64,000 nt of DNA, from assembly GCA_001787755.1 (NCBI GenBank), contig MFYJ01000012.1, positions 1 through 64,000 on the forward strand, in the 5' to 3' direction. Under the pieces are notes generated by a model that did no database searches, was not told the origin of the DNA, and saw only the letters and a program-made list of their open reading frames with translations. Of this stretch, positions 1 to 8,568 are shown piece by piece. This DNA is from Candidatus Peribacteria bacterium RIFOXYB1_FULL_54_35. Its GTDB lineage: Bacteria; Patescibacteriota; Gracilibacteria; Peribacterales; Peribacteraceae. A program made the translations under genes and the position numbers. Positions within the stretch are counted from its first letter, which is position 1; every line of letters starts with the position of its first letter.

Positions 1-126
1 TGGTGGCAGAGTGTTCCATTCCCTCACACTGCTCCGGCTTTCAGGATGTGTAAGCCAAAAAGACAGATACGTCTGGTGGCAAAGTGTTCCTTTACCCAAT
101 AAAAAAACCGTCAACCCCCAATCTCC

Positions 127-157
127 GACCCCCAACCCCAACCCCAACCCAAACCCT
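127..157. repeat. C-rich telomere-like short repeat
   Basis: Tandem ccccaa/cccaaa words ending in ccctatt run into the stop codon of the small membrane-protein gene on the minus strand. The same kind of word recurs as ccctaa arrays at 53266-53290 and 53668-53698. The 120 bp to the left hold no gene I can support; they contain a stretch (15-33) resembling one arm of the inverted repeat at 22940-23020. Confidence 0.6.
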
Positions 158-473
158 ATTCCCGCAGACTCTCCATGTGCTCCACGTACCACTCTTTTTC
201 ACCTTTCTTCAGAATCACGAGCTTCAGACCATCCTTCGTCTCTGCGAGGTAGTCCCGCTGCGTTCCCGTTTCGCGCAGGAGATCCACATCGTGGATTTTT
301 TCCTCCGGGAGGAGGAGGTAAATGGCGATGTCCGGTTTCTCGATGAGGGCTGCGTTGATGTTGAGCGTGGCGCGCGCCAGTCCGGCTGCAACAGCCACGA
401 CGATGCCACTGGCTACAATGGCCCATGTGATAGTATTGAGGAACCGCAGTCTGGAGATTCTCTGAATTTCCAT
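156..473 (-). CDS. small single-pass membrane protein, unknown function
   Basis: 105 residues. A basic N-terminus (MEIQRISRLRF) is followed by one hydrophobic helix (about residues 13-34) and a soluble C-terminal domain with an LLLPEEKIHDVDLL segment, so it is probably anchored with the C-terminus outside. I chose the ATG at 473 because a TATAAT box with an upstream TGC (extended -10) lies at 484-492, exactly 10 nt before it, fitting a leaderless start. An ATG at 485 overlaps that box. It is divergent from gpmI. No family recognised; it could be a septum- or envelope-associated bitopic protein, but nothing in the sequence decides this. Confidence 0.6.
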   Translation of the reverse strand: MEIQRISRLRFLNTITWAIVASGIVVAVAAGLARATLNINAALIEKPDIAIYLLLPEEKIHDVDLLRETGTQRDYLAETKDGLKLVILKKGEKEWYVEHMESLRE

Positions 474-483
474 GAATCGAAAC

Positions 484-492
484 ATTATAGCA
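484..492 (-). promoter_or_regulatory. extended -10 promoter of the small membrane-protein gene
   Basis: On the minus strand TGCTATAAT reads toward the gene; the box ends 10 nt before the ATG at 473. There is no convincing -35, which extended -10 promoters do not need. Confidence 0.5.
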
Positions 493-522
493 CTCTTTGG
501 CCCTGGATGGTAGTATAGGCCT

Positions 523-2025
523 GTGCAGCGGGTTTGTCTCGTGATCATCGACGGCTTCGGCACAGCGCCGCCGGGTCCGGGCAACGCCCGGACTCTCGCG
601 AAGATGCCGACGGTCACACGTCTTGAGAAAGAAGTACCGAATGTCATCATCCAGGCTTCGGGGAATGCTGCGGGTTTGCCAGAAGGACAGCAGGGTGCCA
701 GTGAGCCGGGTCACCTCACGCTCGGTGCCGGGCGCATCGTCTGGCAGCCGCTCGAAGAAATCAACCGCGCCGTTCGTTCAAAAGAGTTTTTCAAGAACGA
801 AGTATTTGTCCGTGCCTGCGAGCGTGCGGCGAAGAGAGGAGTGCTCCATCTCCTTGGCATCTATTCCTACGGGGGAGTACATGGTCATGCGGACCACATG
901 CATGCGCTCATCGAACTTGCAGAGAAGAAAGGAGTGGAACACATTTACCTGCATCTCATCGGCGACGGGCGCGATGTCCCCGTGCAGCAGTTCTGCGAGG
1001 ACTATTCCAAGCTCAAGGAAATACTGAAGAAGCATCCCAGAGCAAAAGCGGTTTCCCTCGTCGGGCGGTACTACGCTATGGATCGTGACAAGCAGTACAA
1101 GGACCGCACCAAGCTCGCCTATGACCTGTACACGCAGGGAATCGCGGAGGAAGTGAGTGACCTCTGCAGCGGCACGCAGGCCTGGTACAGGAAGGCACCG
1201 GAAGATCAGAAGACCGACTACTACATCACACCCATCAAAACTCCGGACTTCGTATCCATGCAGCCGGATGACACGGTCATTGATGTGAACTTCCGCACCG
1301 ACAGGCAATTCCAGATCGTCTCTGCGCTCGAGAAGGAAGATTTTGCTGAGTTTACGCGGCCTGTGCGCATCAGAGACGTTGTCTGTACCGGCCCGTACAC
1401 GGAGCATCTTCCCATTGCGTTCCCTCCTCCCGCCATCAAGAACTCGCTCGTGGAGGTGGTGACGGGAAAAGGGGAGAAGGTACTCAAAGTTGCGGAAACA
1501 GACAAGTGGGCGCACACCACCTTCTTCTTCAATGGCCAGCGGGAAGAACCGTTCCCCGGGGAAGACCGCATTCTCATCGAGTCACCCAAGGTTCCCAACT
1601 TCGCAAGCACGCCCGAGATGAGTGCAGATAAGCTCACTGATACCCTCATTGAGCAGGCGGAGAAGGAAAAATACGGGCTCATTGTGGTGAACTATGCGAA
1701 TCCTGATCTTGTAGGACATGGTGCAGATATCCCTGCTGCGGTCATCGCCTGCGAGACAGTGGACCGCAACCTCGGCCGTCTTCTGCCTGTGCTTGAGAAG
1801 CACGGGTACGAGTGGATCGTGACGGCGGATCACGGGCATGTGGAAGAGATGCTCCTGCCCAATGGGGAAGTTTCTGCGAGCCATACTGTCAATCCCGTGC
1901 AGACTTTTGTGCGCTCCGGTCAGGTCCGGTCTGCGAAAGATTTGAAGAACTGCAAAGGTCTCAAAGACATTGCACCGCTTATACTGAAGATGATGGGGAT
2001 AGCGGTACCTGCGGAGATGCGGTGA
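523..2025 (+). CDS. gpmI: 2,3-bisphosphoglycerate-independent phosphoglycerate mutase
   Basis: Interconverts 3- and 2-phosphoglycerate in glycolysis; cytoplasmic, Mn-dependent, alkaline phosphatase superfamily. 500 residues, near the family length of about 510. Visible family features: metal Asp in LVIIDGFG (residue 10), the phospho-accepting Ser60 in GASEPGHLTLGAGR (usual form GNSEVGH), IGDGRDVP, GRYYAMDRDK, AHTTFFFNGQREEPFPGEDR, NPDLVGHGAD and the C-terminal metal motif TADHGH near residue 440. The start is GTG, with TAGTAT 6 nt upstream and no Shine-Dalgarno. The 3' end overlaps a convergent hypothetical gene by 47 nt. Confidence 0.96.
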   Translation: MQRVCLVIIDGFGTAPPGPGNARTLAKMPTVTRLEKEVPNVIIQASGNAAGLPEGQQGASEPGHLTLGAGRIVWQPLEEINRAVRSKEFFKNEVFVRACERAAKRGVLHLLGIYSYGGVHGHADHMHALIELAEKKGVEHIYLHLIGDGRDVPVQQFCEDYSKLKEILKKHPRAKAVSLVGRYYAMDRDKQYKDRTKLAYDLYTQGIAEEVSDLCSGTQAWYRKAPEDQKTDYYITPIKTPDFVSMQPDDTVIDVNFRTDRQFQIVSALEKEDFAEFTRPVRIRDVVCTGPYTEHLPIAFPPPAIKNSLVEVVTGKGEKVLKVAETDKWAHTTFFFNGQREEPFPGEDRILIESPKVPNFASTPEMSADKLTDTLIEQAEKEKYGLIVVNYANPDLVGHGADIPAAVIACETVDRNLGRLLPVLEKHGYEWIVTADHGHVEEMLLPNGEVSASHTVNPVQTFVRSGQVRSAKDLKNCKGLKDIAPLILKMMGIAVPAEMR

Positions 2026-2359
2026 ATCCCGGCTTGTTCTCACTGAGCATTGTGTGCAGTAGAGGTTCGTCCGGAATGTGCTGTACATGGAAACTGGCGA
2101 TGGTTCCAAGCTCAGGGTGCTCGAGCATGAATGTATGAAATAACTGGAAACGGCCAAGTTCCATGGTCATACTTACTGATCCAACTTGGTCGTGCTGTTC
2201 CACGATGTCTATACTCGGCATGGCGGAGGTAATCTGTGCAATTTTACGGGGGAAGTCCTCTCTGCGGAGAGCTTGGTTTCTTGCGGCTGCCTCGTCATCA
2301 ACTGGACTCCGTATTCCGGGGGCATCAGAGATGAGGATGTAGGCTTCAACGTTTCCCAT
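1979..2359 (-). CDS. hypothetical protein, convergent with gpmI
   Basis: 126 residues, ATG start, soluble, no signal peptide or membrane segment. The composition looks like real protein (SDAPGIRSPVDDEAAARNQALR, ELGRFQLFHTFMLEHPELGT) and no other frame is open across 2026-2435, but no family is recognised. The last 15 codons overlap the end of gpmI on the opposite strand. Similar unrecognised acidic proteins occur at 5209 and 8569. Confidence 0.5.
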   Translation of the reverse strand: MGNVEAYILISDAPGIRSPVDDEAAARNQALRREDFPRKIAQITSAMPSIDIVEQHDQVGSVSMTMELGRFQLFHTFMLEHPELGTIASFHVQHIPDEPLLHTMLSENKPGFTASPQVPLSPSSSV

Positions 2360-2507
2360 AGAGAGGAGGTGAGGAGAGAATGTAGTTTGACTATATTCCA
2401 GAATGGGTTGAGTTCAACGATTTTCTTTTTTTCTTTTGCAGGAGCCACGAAGTGCTCTTCCCCGCTTTTCACTCGCGCACATTTCCCTTCCCCTGTACCC
2501 TTGGCGC

Positions 2508-3851
2508 GTGCAGGAGATCACCTTTCGGTCACCGTCATTCTTCGATGACATCGCGTCTAAAAAGGATGTGCATGTGCACCTCATTCTCATTGCGACCAAA
2601 CCCGATATCATCAAGCAGGTCCCTCTCTACAGAGAGCTGCAGAAGCGGGGGCATCTCGTCGTGCTCGGCCACACGGGGCAGCACTACGACGAGAACCTGA
2701 GCGGGGGCATGCTGAAGGAGTTTTCTGTGACGCCGGATTTCAACCTCAACGTACGTGGCATCATGCACGAGGTGGTGAGCCAGATCATCGGGCGGCTCGG
2801 GGACATCATCGGGCAGCTCGCGGGGCGCGGAAAAATCGTCATTCCCTACGTGCACGGCGATACCACCACGGCCATGGCAGCGAGCAATGCGGGCTTCTGC
2901 CACCGCTTCGCTTCGGTGCATGTGGAAGCGGGAATACGGACGCTTACGCCAGATCTCGGAAAATGGAGTAAGGAAGCTATTATTGATTGGAAATCAGTTG
3001 ATATAGCCGAATGGCGGGAATTTCTTATGAATCGTGAGAATTGGGTTCGTGGAGGTTTGGAGCCTTACCCGGAGCAGTTCAACACCCGCTGCTCGGAAGC
3101 GGCGACTGGTGTACACCTTGCACCTGTAGAGCTCGACCGGCAGTTCCTGATCGCCGAAGGGTTCCCGGAGGACCGCATCTTCGTCGTCGGGAACTCGGTA
3201 GCCGATGCCACGCGCGAGGCTATGGAGCGCATCGGAGATTCCACGGTGTTCGACCGCCATCCGCAGCTTGCAAAGGGCAACTTCGTGCGCTTCTGCATCC
3301 ACCGCCGCGAGAACTGTCTCTCCGAGGAACGCTTCCTGGCCATTTACGGTGCCATGAAATCACTCATCGAAGAGGGGAGAACAGTGCTTCTCATTAACAT
3401 GCTCCAGACCAAAGCGGCATTCGAGCGCTTCGGCCTCACTGCAGAAGTGCAGAAGCTTGCGAAAACACACAAGAACTTCGTCTTCTCCGATGTCTGGCCG
3501 GAGTACGTGGATGTGATTGCTGCCATGAGTAAGGCTGCCGTCTGCGCCACAGATTCTGGTTCCATGCAGGAGGAGATGAATGTGATGGGAGTACCCTGTG
3601 TCACACTCCGCTATGGCTCGGACCGTTCAGAATCAGCTATCAATGGTGGCAATCTTCTTGCTGGCCCTGAGGATAGTTTCTCCATCAAAAAGATCATTGA
3701 GTTCGCGTGGGATAACAAGGAGATGCGCAACGTGCCCAAACTCTACGGCGAAAATGTGAGTTCCAAATGCATCGATGCGGTGGAAAGGGTGCTCGAACTT
3801 GGTAAGCAAAAGGTGTTCAGGACCGATAAGGAATGGCTTTCCTCCCGCTAA
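2508..3851 (+). CDS. UDP-N-acetylglucosamine 2-epimerase family protein
   Basis: 447 residues. Family members convert UDP-GlcNAc to UDP-ManNAc (or hydrolyse it) for surface polysaccharides. Recognisable motifs: ATKPDIIKQ in place of the nucleotide-binding GTRPEAIK, VHGDTTTAMA, the catalytic VEAGIRTLTPD, YPEQFNTR (equivalent of PEExNR), IHRRENC, and C-terminal DSGSMQEEMNVMGVP and RSESAINGG. An insert of about 35 residues (KWSKEAIIDW...NWVRGG) separates VEAGIRT from PEQFNTR, and its DNA (about 2960-3055) is visibly AT-richer than the rest. The start is uncertain: GTG 2508 is used here, but the frame is open back to TTG 2436. The next gene begins 4 nt downstream, so both are probably cotranscribed for envelope glycan synthesis. 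Confidence 0.85.
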   Translation: MQEITFRSPSFFDDIASKKDVHVHLILIATKPDIIKQVPLYRELQKRGHLVVLGHTGQHYDENLSGGMLKEFSVTPDFNLNVRGIMHEVVSQIIGRLGDIIGQLAGRGKIVIPYVHGDTTTAMAASNAGFCHRFASVHVEAGIRTLTPDLGKWSKEAIIDWKSVDIAEWREFLMNRENWVRGGLEPYPEQFNTRCSEAATGVHLAPVELDRQFLIAEGFPEDRIFVVGNSVADATREAMERIGDSTVFDRHPQLAKGNFVRFCIHRRENCLSEERFLAIYGAMKSLIEEGRTVLLINMLQTKAAFERFGLTAEVQKLAKTHKNFVFSDVWPEYVDVIAAMSKAAVCATDSGSMQEEMNVMGVPCVTLRYGSDRSESAINGGNLLAGPEDSFSIKKIIEFAWDNKEMRNVPKLYGENVSSKCIDAVERVLELGKQKVFRTDKEWLSSR

Positions 3852-3855
3852 GTCT

Positions 3856-5196
3856 ATGCTCCAGAGGGTCCGCGAACAGGTGGCGCTCCTCCTCATCGGC
3901 CTGCTCCCTCTGCATGCCTTCCTCGTCACCGTGGGGACGAAGATGCTTGAGGGGCCCGGTCATGCTCCGCTGCCGGTTCTCGCACTCTGGAAGGAAATCC
4001 TATTGCTGGTGATCCTGCTTCTTGCAACAGCGGAGTTTTCTGTGCAGAAGCAGCGGAGAATCCGCTTCGACCGTCTCGACGCCTGCATCCTCGTCCTCCT
4101 CGCACTCTCCCTCCTCGTCACGGCGCTCACGCATGGCAACTGGAAGCTCTACCTTTTCGGATTTAAGTACGACTTCATACCGCTCATTGCTTTCCTTGTT
4201 CTCCGCCGCGTGTCCTGGTCCACATGGTTCCAGCGTGCAGCAGTTGCGGTCATTATGACAGTGGGGGGCATGGTGGCGCTCTACGGTCTTGCGACACTTG
4301 CGCTCCCAATGTCCTTCTTCCGCGCGCTCGGGTACAGCGATCTCCATTCTCTCTACCTCCCAGGCGGTCCGCTCGCCGCATTCCAGCAGGTGGGCGGAGC
4401 GGGAGTGCGCCGGATTCAGAGCACCCTGAGCGGTCCCAATCAGCTTGGCTTGTGGCTGCTCCTTCCCTGGAGTTTCTGCCTGGTTCGCTTGTCCCTGAAG
4501 AAACCTCTGAAACATATCCGCGTTCTTCTGCTTCTCTCCGCCGTCGGCCTGGCACTGCTCTTCACCTTCTCGCGCACGGCGTGGCTCGCAGCGCTTGTCA
4601 TTGCCGTTGTATTTGCCATCAAAGTGATGCCGGGGCAGCGCGCAGGGAAGCATCTCATCCAACTCTTTGGTGCCGGTGTCATTCTGCTTGTCGTTGCCAC
4701 CATCATCTCTCCCACGACAGTGGTGCGGTTCGCTTCCAGCCGTGATCACCTGCTCAAACCTCTCGCTGCGGCGCAGTCCGTCTTCGCCCATCCCTTCGGG
4801 CAGGGGCTTGGCATCGCAGGCCCGGCAAGCAACCGCGTGAGTGATGCATGCGTGTTCCTGGAGGCAGGGGCGGATACAGGTTGGGCGGCAGACCGTCCGG
4901 ATCTCTGCGTGTTTGTCGGAGGAGAGCAAATGCAGCCTGCTGACCGCGCATGCAGCTGCCCGTTCGTCACCGAGAACTGGTATCTGCAGACAGGGGTGGA
5001 GATGGGGCTTCTTGGATTTGTTATTTTCCTCACACTCATCATCTTAGTTCTTCTTCAGCTCACAGCCGTTCCTGCAGTTTTCCTCCCATTCCTCGGCATC
5101 AGCGTTGCCGGTCTCTTCCTGCATGCGTGGGAGGAGAGCGCAGTTGCATACACGCTGTGGATGCTTGTGGCAGCACAGATTCAACAAAAGCGGTGA
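3856..5196 (+). CDS. O-antigen ligase/polymerase-like membrane protein
   Basis: 446 residues with about ten hydrophobic helices and the layout of the Wzy_C/WaaL superfamily. A long outer loop around residues 150-200 holds STLSGPNQLGLWLLLPW, and a second loop (about 300-385) precedes the last helices. WaaL-like enzymes ligate, and Wzy-like enzymes polymerise, undecaprenyl-linked glycans outside the membrane; which applies cannot be told from sequence. The second loop is unusual in carrying four cysteines (SDAC, DLC, RACSC), possibly disulfide-forming. ATG chosen 4 nt after the epimerase stop; the open frame extends upstream into that gene but overlaps it. Confidence 0.8.
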   Translation: MLQRVREQVALLLIGLLPLHAFLVTVGTKMLEGPGHAPLPVLALWKEILLLVILLLATAEFSVQKQRRIRFDRLDACILVLLALSLLVTALTHGNWKLYLFGFKYDFIPLIAFLVLRRVSWSTWFQRAAVAVIMTVGGMVALYGLATLALPMSFFRALGYSDLHSLYLPGGPLAAFQQVGGAGVRRIQSTLSGPNQLGLWLLLPWSFCLVRLSLKKPLKHIRVLLLLSAVGLALLFTFSRTAWLAALVIAVVFAIKVMPGQRAGKHLIQLFGAGVILLVVATIISPTTVVRFASSRDHLLKPLAAAQSVFAHPFGQGLGIAGPASNRVSDACVFLEAGADTGWAADRPDLCVFVGGEQMQPADRACSCPFVTENWYLQTGVEMGLLGFVIFLTLIILVLLQLTAVPAVFLPFLGISVAGLFLHAWEESAVAYTLWMLVAAQIQQKR

Positions 5197-5208
5197 GTTT
5201 CCCCTTTC

Positions 5209-5688
5209 TCATGCGGCGCGCCGCTTCTTCCCCGGTTCACTGAGTATGGTGGGTTGCATGTCGAGTGTCTCACAGATTCCAGGGGCGCACTCCATGGTCT
5301 CGGGGTTATCCAGTACTTTGAGACGGGAGAGCGTGAGCAGATGGATTTTTACAATTTTGAATGCGATGGCATCTGGTTTCCGGCTAATGTCCTCATCCCA
5401 TGTTGGTACTCTGTCGAGATACGCATTGATCTCTGCATCTGAGGCAGTAAGTTCAAGATCATGGATTGCCGTGACCCACTCTTCATCGTCTACACCGTAC
5501 ATTGTGAGCAGATGTTTCTCCATCGCAAGGATCTGCTCAACATGTGCACGGACCTGATCCATTTCATCCTGGAGAAAAAGTTGGATGATTACGTCCAGTT
5601 GCTCCGGCGCCGTGGCGTCGCGTAATTCCTGCAGCCAACCGCGGAGGTTGTGCATCTCTGGTTGATTGGATTCTGGCATCGGGGACAT
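5209..5688 (-). CDS. hypothetical acidic helical protein
   Basis: 159 residues, cytoplasmic, rich in Glu/Asp/Leu helices (LRGWLQELRDATAPEQLDVI, DEMDQVRAHVEQILAMEKHL); no family recognised. ATG 5688 is used; TTG 5715 or ATG 5679 are alternatives. It lies just downstream of another minus-strand hypothetical gene (ending 5737), so the two may be an operon. Confidence 0.55.
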   Translation of the reverse strand: MSPMPESNQPEMHNLRGWLQELRDATAPEQLDVIIQLFLQDEMDQVRAHVEQILAMEKHLLTMYGVDDEEWVTAIHDLELTASDAEINAYLDRVPTWDEDISRKPDAIAFKIVKIHLLTLSRLKVLDNPETMECAPGICETLDMQPTILSEPGKKRRAA

Positions 5689-5736
5689 TGTCTTTTGCAG
5701 GTCCTCTTTGGTCAAGAAATTGACTTCCTATTGCAT

Positions 5737-6498
5737 CTATTTCTTCTTTCCACCTTTCCCAAAGGGCCACCATCCTCTCCTCTTCGGCTTTGTCGCCGGA
5801 GCGCTTGCTGCAGGAGCTGGTGCTTGAGCTTTTTTCCTGGGAGGGGGATTCGCTGCTACAGGTTTATTTACTTCTATGCCTGTGGCGACGGTGAATTCCG
5901 GCACATCTTCTTTGCCGGCAGAGGAACCTGCCTCTCTCTCGGAGAGCTTTGCATCCCGCTCTGCTTCCGTTCTCTGCACGTCATCTATGGCCAGCATGGC
6001 ATGGTGGCCCTTCTCCATCTCACGCTGGAGTTCTGCGAGCCTGTCGGCTGCGGCATCCAATTTTGCTCTCTCGGGGGCAGCATCTGCTCCTTCGGTTTCC
6101 TCTGCAGACAATCCTGCCCGCACTGCAGCGCGGATTTCTGCCTGGTATGTCTCCAGTGCGCGCAGTGCTTTCCCTGCTTCTGCACTGTGGCGTTTCAGGT
6201 CTGTTCCCGGGAGCTTCTTTGCCAATATCATGACGGTTTGTACCATAGCGACACGCGTTGCCATCACTACGGCTCTGAATTCCCTTCGCCATTCCGTGAG
6301 CCCCATTTTGCCGCGGTTCTTGGCTGTGCGTTCTGCGATTGTTTGGCATTCCTGCGCAGCGAGCTCAAAGAGCTCTGCGAGTGTGTGCGCGTCGGGTGGG
6401 GTATTCACCTCAACCACCACAGGAGTATCACCTTCGTCCGGCGGGAGTCCGGCCGAGGATTCTGCGGAGGTATCTGGTGGTGTGGGGGTTTCTGGCAT
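5737..6498 (-). CDS. hypothetical protein with basic proline-rich tail
   Basis: 253 residues. An acidic Pro/Thr-rich N-terminus (MPETPTPPDTSAESSAGLPP) is followed by an all-helical central region (about 40-170: TLAELFELAAQECQTIAERT, RREFRAVVMATRVAMVQTVM) and an Ala/Pro linker ending in the basic tail KPKRRGWWPFGKGGKKK. No signal peptide; the amphipathic Trp/Lys tail could contact membrane or nucleic acid. The frame is open further upstream, but that part overlaps guaA on the other strand and reads like its shadow, so ATG 6498 was chosen. Function unknown. Confidence 0.6.
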   Translation of the reverse strand: MPETPTPPDTSAESSAGLPPDEGDTPVVVEVNTPPDAHTLAELFELAAQECQTIAERTAKNRGKMGLTEWRREFRAVVMATRVAMVQTVMILAKKLPGTDLKRHSAEAGKALRALETYQAEIRAAVRAGLSAEETEGADAAPERAKLDAAADRLAELQREMEKGHHAMLAIDDVQRTEAERDAKLSEREAGSSAGKEDVPEFTVATGIEVNKPVAANPPPRKKAQAPAPAASAPATKPKRRGWWPFGKGGKKK

Positions 6499-6528
6499 AG
6501 GAGGGATATCGTACTCTCGCTCGTCTGT

Positions 6529-6558
6529 TTGTCTAGATTGTCTGGTATCCGTTACACT
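6529..6558 (+). promoter_or_regulatory. promoter of guaA
   Basis: TTGTCT at 6529-6534 and TACACT at 6553-6558 with an 18-nt spacer; the ATG of guaA follows 6 nt after the -10, indicating a leaderless or near-leaderless transcript. Confidence 0.5.
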
Positions 6559-6564
6559 TGCTCC

Positions 6565-8460
6565 ATGGAAGGCTCTGTACACCCAAAGAGCATTGTCATC
6601 CTCGACTGCGGCGGACAGTACGCCCACCTCATCGGGAGCCGTATCCGGCGGTTGGGTGTTTTTACGGAAGTCCGTGATGCGGAGACTCCGGCAGCAGCGC
6701 TCAAAGGTGCAGCCGGCATCATCCTCTCCGGCGGGCCGCAGAGCGTCTACGACAGGGGGAGTCCGCAGGCGGACCCAAAAATCTTCACACTCGGCATTCC
6801 CGTGCTCGGCATCTGCTACGGTCTGCACTGGATGACGCAGGCGCTTGGAGGGGAGGTGAAGCAGGGCAAAGTGAAGGAATACGGGCAAACGAAATTAAAG
6901 ATTGAAAATAGAAAATTGAAAATTACGAAAGGCCTGCCTGAGGAAATTACAGTGTGGATGTCTCACGGAGATGAGGCAGTGAAGCTCCCTCAGGGATTTG
7001 AGCGGTTTGGCACATCTGATGCATGTGCGAATGCCGCTTTCTCAGATGAAAGACGCAATTTCTTCGCCATCCAGTTCCATCCCGAGGTCACGCACACGGA
7101 ACATGGGGTGGAGATTCTCAAGCGGTTTACTGCGCTCTGCAATGCGGCGCCATGGTCCGTGGAGAGCGCTGGTGCGGAGATCTCGGAGCAGATAAAAAAG
7201 GAGGTGGGGGACCGCAAGGTGTTCATGCTCGTCTCCGGCGGGGTGGATTCCTCAGTGGCTTTCACACTCCTTAACAAGGTACTCGGGACAGAGCGCGTAC
7301 AGGGGCTCCTCATCGATACCGGCCTCATGCGGAAGAACGAAGTGGTTCTCGTGAAGGAAGCATTCGATACGCTCGGCATAAAAAACTTGCGGGTGGAAGA
7401 TGCATCTGAGGAGTTCTTTGCCAAGCTCAAGAATGTGTACGATCCCGAGAAGAAGCGGCAGACCATAGGCCAGACTTTTCTGGATGTGCAGAAGCGCGTG
7501 AGTGAGGAGATGGGTCTCTCTGTGAAGGACGGCTGCCCTTCGGCAGGCTCAGGACAAACGTCGCGAAGCGACGTTTGGATGCTCGGGCAGGGCACCATCT
7601 ATCCCGATACCATCGAGACGGGAGCCACGAAGCACGCGGACAAAATCAAGACGCACCACAACCGTATAGAGGCGGTGCAGAAGATGATTGATGCCGGGCT
7701 CGTCATCGAACCGCTGAAAGATTTGTATAAGGATGAAGTCCGGAAGCTGGGCGAGGAGTTCGGGTTGCCCCATGAGTTCGTGTGGCGGCATCCCTTCCCG
7801 GGGCCGGGTCTCGGTGTGCGCATCCTCTGCGCATCTGCAGCCGATGATTTGCCGAGTCAGACAAAGATAGGATTGGAACGAAGGATTTCTAATTATTGTT
7901 CGTCTTTTAACCAGAACGGTCAGCCCATCATTACAAATCCGCAAGCGAAATTATTGCCAGTAAAGTCTGTTGGTGTGCAAGGTGATGGAAGGTCTTACAG
8001 GCATGCTTGTGCCCTTTTTGTGGAGGGTATTGTTGATTTTTATATTGGTCCCATCATCGCCGGAATCCCTAATATTCATAAAGAAGTGAATCGTGTGCTG
8101 CTCTGTACTTCACATTCCAGTGTTCCTTCGCTCATTTTCACGCCCGGATATCTTGACCGCACGCGTACAGATCTCCTCCGCGAAGCGGATGCCGTCGTGG
8201 ATGCAGAAATAAAGGCAGCCAATTTCTACCAGACAATCTGGCAGTTCCCGGTTGTCCTCCTCCCCTTCGGGACGGAGGAGGGCGGGCAGTCCATCGTTCT
8301 CCGTCCTGTCCGTTCCGTTGATGCTATGTCCGCGAGTGCAGTAGTGCTTCCATTAACAGTGCGTCAACGCATAACGGAGCGCATCATGCAGTTGCACGGA
8401 ATTGATCTCGTGTTTCTCGATCTCACCAATAAGCCGCCTGGCACGATCGAATGGGAGTAA
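6565..8460 (+). CDS. guaA: GMP synthase (glutamine-hydrolysing), long form
   Basis: Makes GMP from XMP, ATP and glutamine. 631 residues against about 510-525 for the E. coli form. Class I glutaminase domain: Cys84 in GICYGLHW, His172/Glu174 in FHPEV. ATP-pyrophosphatase P-loop SGGVDSS at 224-230. The C-terminus ends in the conserved KPPGTIEWE. Extra length comes from three places: residues 110-120 (KLKIENRKLKI, simple-repeat DNA), residues about 323-338 (CPSAGSGQTSRSDVW, a palindromic repeat element in frame) and a roughly 115-residue additional dimerisation-type domain after PFPGPGLGVRIL (about 431-545), as in the long GMP synthetases typified by the human enzyme. The DNA of the last insert is AT-richer than its surroundings. 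The open frame extends upstream of 6565 but overlaps the opposite gene. Confidence 0.96.
   Translation: MEGSVHPKSIVILDCGGQYAHLIGSRIRRLGVFTEVRDAETPAAALKGAAGIILSGGPQSVYDRGSPQADPKIFTLGIPVLGICYGLHWMTQALGGEVKQGKVKEYGQTKLKIENRKLKITKGLPEEITVWMSHGDEAVKLPQGFERFGTSDACANAAFSDERRNFFAIQFHPEVTHTEHGVEILKRFTALCNAAPWSVESAGAEISEQIKKEVGDRKVFMLVSGGVDSSVAFTLLNKVLGTERVQGLLIDTGLMRKNEVVLVKEAFDTLGIKNLRVEDASEEFFAKLKNVYDPEKKRQTIGQTFLDVQKRVSEEMGLSVKDGCPSAGSGQTSRSDVWMLGQGTIYPDTIETGATKHADKIKTHHNRIEAVQKMIDAGLVIEPLKDLYKDEVRKLGEEFGLPHEFVWRHPFPGPGLGVRILCASAADDLPSQTKIGLERRISNYCSSFNQNGQPIITNPQAKLLPVKSVGVQGDGRSYRHACALFVEGIVDFYIGPIIAGIPNIHKEVNRVLLCTSHSSVPSLIFTPGYLDRTRTDLLREADAVVDAEIKAANFYQTIWQFPVVLLPFGTEEGGQSIVLRPVRSVDAMSASAVVLPLTVRQRITERIMQLHGIDLVFLDLTNKPPGTIEWE
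7536..7578 (+). repeat. palindromic CCCTTCG element inside guaA
   Basis: Begins CCCTTCGGCAGGCTCAGGACAA and continues into a 9-bp-stem hairpin (AAACGTCGC / GCGACGTTT). It is read in frame as part of GMP synthase. The same ends recur at 8474-8519, 14368-14406, 20096-20298, 44547-44593 and 44648-44700. Confidence 0.7.
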
Positions 8461-8473
8461 AAAAGCGGGCGTT

Positions 8474-8519
8474 CTGAGCTTGCCACGGCGGTCGCGACCG
8501 CCGTGGCTGGTCGAAGGGC
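8474..8519 (-). repeat. palindromic CCCTTCGAC element downstream of guaA
   Basis: On the minus strand it starts CCCTTCGACCAGCC and ends AAGCTCAG, and encloses a perfect 24-nt palindrome (CCACGGCGGTCG and its complement). It is immediately followed (8521-8543) by a short sequence that translates as PGTIEWG and stop, matching the guaA C-terminus with synonymous differences. Confidence 0.6.
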
Positions 8520-8568
8520 GCCCGGAACCATCGAGTGGGGATGAGAGGGCAGGGCATCCGTATGGCAG

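Noticed and set aside
121-160. Possible true telomere or chromosome end
   Set aside because: The C-rich words are short and irregular, genes continue on both sides, and similar arrays occur inside operons.
4000-4929. Long minus-strand frame inside the O-antigen ligase-like gene
   Set aside because: Highly charged, His/Glu/Arg-rich composition typical of the complement of a membrane-protein gene.
5650-6564. The guaA frame remains open for over 900 bp upstream of the chosen start
   Set aside because: The extension is Cys/Phe/His-rich, overlaps two plausible genes on the other strand, and the conserved GMP synthase domain starts right after ATG 6565, which has its own promoter.
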